DNA of 5,200 nucleotides from Burkholderiales bacterium (GTDB lineage Bacteria; Pseudomonadota; Gammaproteobacteria; Burkholderiales; SHXO01). The notes under the pieces were generated by a model. It had not been told where the DNA came from. It ran no database searches and saw nothing but the letters and a program-made list of their open reading frames with translations. Location of the stretch: positions 1 through 5,200 of the forward strand of contig JAHCKU010000260.1 in assembly GCA_026125625.1 (NCBI GenBank), in the 5' to 3' direction. Of the stretch, positions 1 through 5,200 are shown one piece after another (position 1 is the first letter of the stretch; each line of letters starts with the position of its first letter). A program made the position numbers and the translations under genes.

Positions 1-2813
1 GCCACGAAACCGAACGGCACATTCAAGGTCAGCAGGAACAGCGTCACCCCGATCAATCCCAGCGGCGCCGTCAGCAGCACCAGAATGGTCTTCTGCATGC
101 TCTGCAGATGCATCATGAGCAGCACTACGATGGTGAGCAGCATGACCGGCATGACCGCGTTGACCGATTCCTGCCCGCGCATGCTCTCTTCGATCGCACC
201 ACCCTGCTCGATGCGGTAGCCGACCGGCAGCTTTGCGCGGATGGGGTCGAGCAGCGGGTCGATCTGCTGCGAGACCACCGGCGCCTGTACGCCACCGGTG
301 ATATCGCCTTGCACGGTGATGGTCGGGGTGCGGCTGCGACGCCAGATGACGCTTTCCTCGAAACCGTAGCTGATGCGGGCGATCTGCGACAGCGGAATCC
401 ACTTTCCGCTTTGCGTCGGCACGTTGATGCTGCCGATCTCGTCCAGGTTCAGGCGTTCGCTGCCCTCGGCGCGCGCCAGGACCTCGATCAGCTTGTCGCG
501 CTCGCGGTAGTGGGTGATGCTGAAGCCGCTCAGGATCGAATTGAGCACGTTCGACAGGTCCTGGGATGCCACCCCCACCAGACGCGCCTTGTTCTGATCG
601 ATGTCGAGCTTGACCATCTTGGACAGCTCGTTCCAGTCCAGGTGCACATGCAGCAGGTTCGGGTGCGCACGCATCACGCTCTCGACTTCGCGCGCGATGC
701 CGCGCAGCTGGGTGAAATCGTTTCCGCTCACCCGGAACTGCACCGGGTAGGCGACCGGCGGTCCGTTCTGCAGCGGATTGACGCGCGCGCGCACCAGCGT
801 GAATTCGTTCTCCAGACGCTGCATCAGACGTTGTGCCACGCCATCGCGCACTTCATTGTCCCGCGTGGTCACCACGAACTCGACCAGGTTGGCGTTGAAC
901 AGCTGCTGATCCAGCGGCAGGTAAAAGCGCGGTGAGCCGCCGCCGACGTAGGCCACATAGCTCGCCACATCCGGATCGGCGGCGAGGATCTTCTCGAAGC
1001 GCTCGGCCTCGCGTTGCGTGGCCACGATCGAGGCGCCGCTGGGCAGCCACAGATCCACCACCAGCTCCGGACGGTTGGCGGACGGGAAGAACTGCTGCTG
1101 CACCAGCCCGAAACCGGCGATGGACAGGAGGAACACGCCCACCGTTGCACCGATCACCGTGAAGCGACGCGCCACGCACCACGTCACCAGCCTGCGGAAG
1201 GCCTGATAGAAGGGCGTGTCGTAGACGTTCTCATCATGCGCGTGATGCGCACCGGTGTCGGCGAGACGAGGGAAGGCGCGCTGCAGGATTCGTTGCAGGA
1301 CACCCGGCCTGCGTTCGGCATGCCTGGCCGGATCCGGCAGCAGCTTGTAGCCGAGATAGGGGGTGAACAGCACCGCGACTACCCACGAGATCAGCAGCGA
1401 CATGCCGACCACGGCGAAGATCGAGAACGTGTACTCGCCGGCTGCGGACTTGGCCAATCCCACCGGCAGGAAGCCGGCAGCCGTCACCAGGGTCCCGGTC
1501 AGCATCGAGGGCGCGGTCGAGGTGTAGGCAAAGCCGGCGGCCTTGAAGCGATCCCATCCCTGCTCCATCTTGATCGCCATCATTTCCACCGCGATGATGG
1601 CGTCATCCACCAGCAGGCCGAGCGCGATGATCAGGGCACCCAGGGAGATGCGCTGCAGGTCGATTCCTGCCAGGCGCATCCCCAGGAAGGTGACGGCGAG
1701 CACCAGCGGCACCGACAACGCCACCACGATCCCGGTGCGCAGGCCCAGGCTGAGAAAGCTCACGGCCAGCACGATGATCACCGCCTCGGCCAGCACCTTC
1801 ATGAACTCCCGGATGGAGCGCGACACCACCGTGGGCTGGTCGGCAACCTGATGGACTTCGATTCCCACCGGCAGATCGTGCTCGAGCCGCGCCATCTCCG
1901 CCTTGAGCTGCTTGCCCAGCTGGATGATGTCCCCGCCCTTGCGCATGGCAATCGCCAGGCCGATGGCTTCATGACCCTCGTGACGCATCTTCAGCAGCGG
2001 CGGATCGACGTAACCGCGCTGAATGGTGGCGATGTCACCGAGGCGGAACAGGCGGCCGTTGGCCTGTATGCCGATCTCGCGCACCTGTTCCGGAGAATCG
2101 AAGGCGCCGCCGACGCGCACGAAGATGCGATCATCGCCAGTCTCGTAGCTTCCCGCCGGCACCATGCTGTTCTGCTCGGCCAGGACCTGGAAGATCTGCA
2201 CCGGATCGATGCCCAGTGTCGCCAGCTTGCGATGCGAGATCTCGACGTAGATCTTCTCTTCCTGATCTCCGATCATGTCGATCTTGGCTACATCCGGCAC
2301 ACGCAGCAGCTCGTTGCGCATGCGATCGACGTGATCGCGCAGCTCGGCAAACGAATAGCCGTCGGAGGTGAAAGCGTAGAGGGTGCCGAAAGTGTCACCG
2401 AACTCGTCGTTGAAGTACGGTCCGCGCACACCGGCGGGAAGCGTGTCGCGAATGTCCGCCACCTTCTTACGCACCTGATACCAGGCGTTCGGGACCTCGC
2501 TGGGCGGCGTGAAGTCCTTGAGCATCACGAAGATCATCGATTCGCCCGCACGCGAGTAGCTGCGCGTGTAGTCGAACCACGGCGTCTCCTGGATCTTCTT
2601 CTCCAGGCGCTCGGTCACCTGCTGCTCGACTTCGCGCGCGGTGGCACCCGGCCACAGGGTGCGCACCACCATCACCTTGAACGTGAACTCGGGGTCTTCG
2701 CCCTGGCCCAGACGAAGGTATGAATAGGCACCGGCGACGGCCAGCGCGATGATCAGAAACAGAATGAACGACTGATGCCGCAGCGCCCACTCGGACAGGT
2801 TCGGACCGCGCAT
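1..2813 (-). CDS. RND-family efflux pump inner-membrane permease (AcrB-like, HAE-1 type), 3' end cut by window
   Basis: Proton-driven inner-membrane transporter of a tripartite efflux pump, expected to export hydrophobic or amphiphilic compounds. The frame is open from ATG at 2813 to the window edge (937 codons). Families run to about 1020-1050 residues, so roughly 100 C-terminal residues are missing. TM1 is about residues 15-35 and is followed by GQGEDPEF. The porter segment contains FNDEFGD (134-140). TM4 carries GLLVDDAIIAVE with the acidic pair D403/D404, matching the proton-relay pair D407/D408 of AcrB. TM7 is about 550-570, the second porter half has SVIWRR near 817-829, and TM8-TM9 follow at about 885-930. 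The window stops at PFGFV, just before the TM10 position that corresponds to AcrB K940, so that residue cannot be checked. The motifs resemble the branch containing Pseudomonas TriC, but I do not assign a symbol or substrate. The gene lies 16 bp after the adaptor gene. No frameshift or internal stop was found. Confidence 0.96.
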   Translation of the reverse strand, partial: MRGPNLSEWALRHQSFILFLIIALAVAGAYSYLRLGQGEDPEFTFKVMVVRTLWPGATAREVEQQVTERLEKKIQETPWFDYTRSYSRAGESMIFVMLKDFTPPSEVPNAWYQVRKKVADIRDTLPAGVRGPYFNDEFGDTFGTLYAFTSDGYSFAELRDHVDRMRNELLRVPDVAKIDMIGDQEEKIYVEISHRKLATLGIDPVQIFQVLAEQNSMVPAGSYETGDDRIFVRVGGAFDSPEQVREIGIQANGRLFRLGDIATIQRGYVDPPLLKMRHEGHEAIGLAIAMRKGGDIIQLGKQLKAEMARLEHDLPVGIEVHQVADQPTVVSRSIREFMKVLAEAVIIVLAVSFLSLGLRTGIVVALSVPLVLAVTFLGMRLAGIDLQRISLGALIIALGLLVDDAIIAVEMMAIKMEQGWDRFKAAGFAYTSTAPSMLTGTLVTAAGFLPVGLAKSAAGEYTFSIFAVVGMSLLISWVVAVLFTPYLGYKLLPDPARHAERRPGVLQRILQRAFPRLADTGAHHAHDENVYDTPFYQAFRRLVTWCVARRFTVIGATVGVFLLSIAGFGLVQQQFFPSANRPELVVDLWLPSGASIVATQREAERFEKILAADPDVASYVAYVGGGSPRFYLPLDQQLFNANLVEFVVTTRDNEVRDGVAQRLMQRLENEFTLVRARVNPLQNGPPVAYPVQFRVSGNDFTQLRGIAREVESVMRAHPNLLHVHLDWNELSKMVKLDIDQNKARLVGVASQDLSNVLNSILSGFSITHYRERDKLIEVLARAEGSERLNLDEIGSINVPTQSGKWIPLSQIARISYGFEESVIWRRSRTPTITVQGDITGGVQAPVVSQQIDPLLDPIRAKLPVGYRIEQGGAIEESMRGQESVNAVMPVMLLTIVVLLMMHLQSMQKTILVLLTAPLGLIGVTLFLLTLNVPFGFV

Positions 2814-2825
2814 GGCTCGTGCGGG

Positions 2826-2831
2826 CCCCTC
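2826..2831 (-). promoter_or_regulatory. probable ribosome binding site of the RND permease
   Basis: GAGGGG on the minus strand overlaps the adaptor stop codon (TGA at 2832-2830) and lies 12 bases before the permease ATG. The spacing is slightly long, but it is the best purine run in the 16-bp gap. Its overlap with the upstream stop fits translational coupling of the two pump subunits. Confidence 0.45.
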
Positions 2832-3906
2832 AGGTCCCCGTGGGCAGCACGCGCACTTTCTGCCCCGGGTTGAGCTTGTGCACGCCCGCGCGCACGACCA
2901 TGTCACCCGCGCTCAGGCCGGATCCGATCTCGACCGCATCCTGCGTATAGCGCACCACCACCACCGGGCGCAAAGTGACTGTGCCGGTCTTGCCGTCCAC
3001 CACCCATACGGCGGGGGTCTGCCCCTGCTGGTACAGCGCCGCCAGCGGCAGGCGCACTACCGCGCTTGCGCCCTTCTGCGCCAGCATGACGTTGGCGGTC
3101 ATGCCGAGCTGGACCTGTGGTGTCGGGTCGAGGATGGTGACTTTGACTGCATAGGTACGCGTCACCGGATCGGCCGCCGGAGAGACTTCGCGGATGCGTC
3201 CTTTGAACGTGGCCTCGGGCGCGGCCCACAGGGATACCGATACTTCGCCCGACCGGCGCAACTCGTCGAGGCGGCTCTCGGGCACGCTGATCAGAACCTC
3301 CTTCTCGTCCAGGCGCGCCAGACGCATGACCTCCTGGCCGGCGGCCACCACCTGCCCCACCTCGGCCGAGAGTGCCGTGATGATGCCGTCCTCATCCGCG
3401 CGCAAGGCAGTATAGGTGGACTGGTTCTGGGTGACGCCCAGCTGGGCCTGCGCCTGCTCCAGCCGCGCCTTGGCGACGTTGAAAGCATTCTGCCGCCGGT
3501 CGAACTCGGCGGCGCTGACGAATTTCTGCTGATAGAGATTGCGATAGCGCTCCAGGTCGTCGCGCGCCTGCAGGAAATCCGCTTCTGTTGCCGCCAGCTG
3601 AGACCGCTGTGCCTCGATATTCAACCGGAAATCACTGGGGTCCAGGCGCGCCAGAGCCTGCCCGCGCTTGACCCGGGAGCCGACCTCGACTTCGCGGGCA
3701 ACGATCTTGCCGCCGACCCGAAAGCCCAGCGCGGTTTCGTAGCGCGCGCGCACGTCGCCGGTATAGCTGGCCTCGTTGGCGCTCGCGGTGGGCTCCACCT
3801 TGACCACGTTGACCGGACGCACGTCCTCCACCGGCGGCGCTTCATTGCCGCAGCCGGCAATGAGCGACAGGCCGGCACACGCCAGCAGCAGGGCCGCGAT
3901 ACGCAC
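2830..3906 (-). CDS. RND efflux periplasmic adaptor subunit (HlyD/MFP family lipoprotein)
   Basis: Membrane-anchored periplasmic adaptor joining the RND permease encoded just downstream to an outer-membrane TolC-type channel. From GTG 3906 it has 358 residues, normal for the family. Residues 1-18 form a lipoprotein signal ending in the lipobox IAGC, with lipidated Cys19. A lipoyl-like half follows (GFRVGGKIVAREVEVGSRVKRG, about 61-82), then an alpha-hairpin rich in Q, A, E and R (about 94-160). Next come the second lipoyl half (DGIITALSAEVGQVVAAGQ, about 173-191), a beta-barrel (about 203-280, with SPAADPVTRTYAVKV) and a membrane-proximal domain ending at LPTGT. The hairpin contains R120-x3-L124-x6-S131, the spacing of the AcrA RLS motif used to dock onto TolC. 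The start is uncertain. The frame is open far upstream, and GTG 3930, ATG 3966 and ATG 3987 are alternatives; ATG 3987 has AGGA six bases before it. I chose 3906 because it puts the signal peptide directly at the N-terminus. GTG 3930 would give a more arginine-rich n-region. Confidence 0.93.
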   Translation of the reverse strand: MRIAALLLACAGLSLIAGCGNEAPPVEDVRPVNVVKVEPTASANEASYTGDVRARYETALGFRVGGKIVAREVEVGSRVKRGQALARLDPSDFRLNIEAQRSQLAATEADFLQARDDLERYRNLYQQKFVSAAEFDRRQNAFNVAKARLEQAQAQLGVTQNQSTYTALRADEDGIITALSAEVGQVVAAGQEVMRLARLDEKEVLISVPESRLDELRRSGEVSVSLWAAPEATFKGRIREVSPAADPVTRTYAVKVTILDPTPQVQLGMTANVMLAQKGASAVVRLPLAALYQQGQTPAVWVVDGKTGTVTLRPVVVVRYTQDAVEIGSGLSAGDMVVRAGVHKLNPGQKVRVLPTGT

Positions 3907-4130
3907 CGGGCGATCGCACCTGCCCTGCACCCATGCTGCATTACCGGAGCGACCGTCAACGGCCATCGAGCACCCGCTGCTTCCCATGCTTGGTCCTGGT
4001 ATCGGAGTTCCGTTCGTTCCGCGGCGGTGCCGCCCGGACTGCAGGTGGTACATCCGCGTGCTGCAGCAGCCCTCGAAACAGCAGGCCGAGATGGCGACGG
4101 ATATAACTCTGCGGATCAGCCGGAGCCGCG
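3907..4130. other. gap between phosphoribosyltransferase and adaptor genes; no clear terminator or promoter
   Basis: This 224-bp stretch separates the phosphoribosyltransferase stop from the chosen adaptor start. On the minus strand a TTGACG hexamer lies at 3959-3954, but no acceptable -10 hexamer sits 16-18 bases downstream. The only hairpin-like sequence after the upstream stop is a weak GCGG/CCGC pairing near 4105-4130 without a T-run. A 10-bp palindrome (TGCTGCAGCA, 4059-4068) is present and could be chance. Pump expression therefore depends either on read-through from the folD side or on a promoter I cannot recognise. Confidence 0.5.
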
Positions 4131-4177
4131 TCATATTGGTCGAAGGAATGCTGCCACAGACCGGGCAGACAGGACAC
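3956..4177 (-). pseudogene. possible remnant of a regulator C-terminus (TetR-like?), speculative
   Basis: A 73-codon frame runs from a GTG at 4177, directly after an in-frame TGA, to a TGA at 3958-3956. It overlaps the last 47 bases of the phosphoribosyltransferase gene and fills most of the gap before the adaptor. From about 4147 onward it reads like real protein: DPQSYIRRHLGLLFRGLLQH has the amphipathic-helix look of the last helix of some TetR-family regulators, which often precede RND adaptor genes in the same direction. Codon choice there (runs of CTG, CAG, GCG) looks coding-like. No DNA-binding N-terminal part exists upstream, because that space is the phosphoribosyltransferase gene. 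If real, this is a gene fragment rather than a functional gene. Alternatives are a chance open frame in GC-rich DNA, or simply the upstream region of the adaptor. The resemblance is pattern-based only. Confidence 0.22.
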
Positions 4178-4781
4178 GAATCACCTCGTCGTCCTCGATC
4201 TGGTCGAAGTGCCGGTAGAACTGACCTACGGCACCGAAATGCTCGGGTACTTCGAGGCATACCGTTTCGTCCGCACGCGTCGACACCTGCGCCAGCGTAT
4301 CCGCGGGTGCCACCGGTACGGCGCACACCACGCGCGCCGCACCTTGGGCGCGCACTGCATGCAACGCCGCAAGCATGGTCGAGCCCGTGGCCAGCCCGTC
4401 GTCGACCACGATCACGTTGCGGCCCGCCGGATCCAGACGCGGTCGATGGCGGGTATAGGCCGCGCGGCGGACGCGGATGGCCTCGAGCTGCTGTGCGCGC
4501 TCGTGCTCGATATAGGTTGGATCCACCCCGGCGGCGCTGGCGTATTGGGTGACGAAATACCAGCCACTCTCTTCGACTGCGCCGATGGCGAACTCAGGAT
4601 TATCGGGTGCCCGCAGTTTACGCACCAGCACCACGTCCAGATCCCCCTCGAGGGCCTCGGCGACGATGCCCGCCATCGCTACCGCGCCGCGCGGAATGCC
4701 CAGCACCAGCGGATGCGTGCCGCGGTAGTGCGCCAGGCGCGCCACCAGTTGCCGTGCCGCATCCGCCCGGTCCTCGAACAT
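4131..4781 (-). CDS. phosphoribosyltransferase domain protein (COG1926 type)
   Basis: A complete type I phosphoribosyltransferase-fold protein of 216 residues from ATG 4781, a usual length for this group of predicted, mostly uncharacterised enzymes. Visible motifs are LGIPRGAVAMA (27-37), VRKLRAPDNPEFAIGAV (53-69) and the PRPP-binding loop VIVVDDGLATGST (123-135), with its paired aspartates followed by the ATGST phosphate-binding turn. Near the end, FGAVGQFYRHFDQ (182-194) matches the usual C-terminal block. The fold and PRPP site are clear, but the base or other acceptor is not known for the family, and I do not assign one. There is no signal peptide or membrane segment, so it should be cytoplasmic. 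The start at 4781 is preferred because GGGGA lies eight bases before it and the protein then begins MFEDRADA, as relatives do. ATG 4790 (three residues longer) is possible; ATG 4829 would overlap folD. It follows folD by 16 bp, suggesting co-transcription. Confidence 0.93.
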   Translation of the reverse strand: MFEDRADAARQLVARLAHYRGTHPLVLGIPRGAVAMAGIVAEALEGDLDVVLVRKLRAPDNPEFAIGAVEESGWYFVTQYASAAGVDPTYIEHERAQQLEAIRVRRAAYTRHRPRLDPAGRNVIVVDDGLATGSTMLAALHAVRAQGAARVVCAVPVAPADTLAQVSTRADETVCLEVPEHFGAVGQFYRHFDQIEDDEVIRVLSARSVAAFLRPI

Positions 4782-4789
4782 GCGCGCCA

Positions 4790-4794
4790 TCCCC
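4790..4794 (-). promoter_or_regulatory. ribosome binding site supporting the 4781 start of the phosphoribosyltransferase
   Basis: GGGGA on the minus strand lies eight bases before the ATG at 4781, a normal Shine-Dalgarno distance. The same bases directly abut the alternative ATG at 4790, leaving no spacer for that start. This favours 4781. Confidence 0.5.
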
Positions 4795-4797
4795 ACG

Positions 4798-5200
4798 TCA
4801 AGGCGCGGCGGCAACCACGCCCCGCGCATCCTTGTGCTGCCTGGCGGAGCGCACGGTATTGGCGAGCAGCATGGTGATGGTCATCGGGCCGACGCCGCCC
4901 GGATTGGGCGTGATCCAGCCCGCGATCGGCGCCACCTCATCGAAGGCAACATCACCCACCAACCGGCTGCCGCCGCGGGCCGCCGGGTCGGGAACCCGGT
5001 TTACGCCGACATCCACAACCGCAGCGCCCGGCCGGATCATGTCGCCCCGCACATACTCGGGAACTCCAAGGGCGGCGATCAGGATGTCGGCCCGCCGACA
5101 GTGTGCAGCGATGTCCCGGGTCCCGCTGTGGCACACGGTCACCGTGCAGTTGGCGTGCGGCGCCTTCTGAACCAGCCGCGCCGCCATCGGTTTGCCCACG
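4798..5200 (-). CDS. folD: bifunctional methylenetetrahydrofolate dehydrogenase / methenyltetrahydrofolate cyclohydrolase FolD, C-terminal part
   Basis: Cytoplasmic enzyme of one-carbon metabolism. It oxidises 5,10-methylene-THF to methenyl-THF with NADP+ and hydrolyses that to 10-formyl-THF, feeding purine and formyl-Met synthesis. Only the last 133 codons or so are present, roughly the second half of the NAD(P)-binding domain and the C-terminal helix; the N-terminal catalytic part lies beyond 5200. Diagnostic motifs in order are GKPMAARL at the window edge, TVTVCHSGTRD, ADILIAALGVPEYVRGDMI, GAAVVDVGVNRV, LVGDVAFDEV and the family signature PGGVGPMTITMLL. The signature is preceded by ITPN where ITPV is the common form; this substitution is minor. 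The stop is TGA at 4800-4798. The GTG at 5199 is the internal valine of the VGKPMA motif, not a start. The phosphoribosyltransferase gene follows immediately. Confidence 0.96.
   Translation of the reverse strand, partial: VGKPMAARLVQKAPHANCTVTVCHSGTRDIAAHCRRADILIAALGVPEYVRGDMIRPGAAVVDVGVNRVPDPAARGGSRLVGDVAFDEVAPIAGWITPNPGGVGPMTITMLLANTVRSARQHKDARGVVAAAP

Noticed and set aside
108..935. 275-codon plus-strand open frame
   Set aside because: It is in the same antisense register to the permease as the 1014-2723 frame, with the same biased composition, so it is a shadow of the real gene.
1014..2723. 569-codon plus-strand open frame
   Set aside because: It lies exactly codon-on-codon opposite the RND permease. 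GC-rich coding sequence commonly leaves such antisense frames open. Its His/Gln/Asp/Arg-rich translation resembles no protein family I know.
3910..3917. GCGATCGC octamer (HIP1-like)
   Set aside because: It is a single copy; only its high frequency in cyanobacterial genomes would be meaningful, and the gene set here suggests a proteobacterium.
3954..3959. TTGACG (minus strand) as a -35 element for the adaptor
   Set aside because: No acceptable -10 hexamer at 16-18 bases; the nearest TAATGC is only ten bases away.
4059..4068. Perfect 10-bp palindrome TGCTGCAGCA as a regulator operator
   Set aside because: It is short, unrepeated and built from CTG/CAG, which is common in GC-rich DNA, and no intact regulator gene is in the window.
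2812..4218. 468-codon plus-strand open frame
   Set aside because: It is antisense to the adaptor gene, which has clear family motifs; the translation is compositionally biased and motif-free.
3907..4326. N-terminal extension of the adaptor up to 4326
   Set aside because: It would run through the phosphoribosyltransferase coding region in another frame and bury the lipoprotein signal well over 100 residues inside the protein.
4209..4877. 222-codon plus-strand open frame
   Set aside because: It is antisense to the phosphoribosyltransferase, whose motifs are unambiguous on the minus strand.

Overview
The window is GC-rich (about 60-65% by eye) bacterial DNA. All recognisable genes lie on the minus strand, so transcription runs from high to low coordinates. 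The gene content suggests a Gram-negative bacterium, most likely a proteobacterium: it has a tripartite-type RND efflux pair whose adaptor carries a lipoprotein signal and a TolC-docking motif. I cannot name a genus.

Layout in the direction of transcription: (1) 5200-4798, the C-terminal part of FolD (methylenetetrahydrofolate dehydrogenase/cyclohydrolase), cut by the window edge. (2) 4781-4131, a complete phosphoribosyltransferase-fold protein of the COG1926 type, starting a few bases after the folD stop and probably in one operon with it. (3) 4130-3907, a short gap with no terminator or convincing promoter. Part of it, together with the very end of the phosphoribosyltransferase gene, carries a 73-codon open frame that may be the tail of a lost regulator; this is speculative. 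(4) 3906-2830, the periplasmic adaptor (HlyD/MFP family) of an RND pump, a predicted lipoprotein. (5) 2813-1, the RND inner-membrane permease, in frame for 937 codons and cut by the window edge at the start of the tenth membrane helix.

The adaptor and permease are 16 bp apart and clearly act as one pump: the permease takes up substrates using proton motive force, and the adaptor links it to an outer-membrane channel. No outer-membrane factor gene is present here. FolD (one-carbon metabolism) and the phosphoribosyltransferase have no obvious functional link to the pump, so the window probably holds two adjacent units. I see no RNA genes, mobile elements, CRISPR arrays or integration sites. Overall this is an ordinary chromosomal region; I did not find a clearly novel system.
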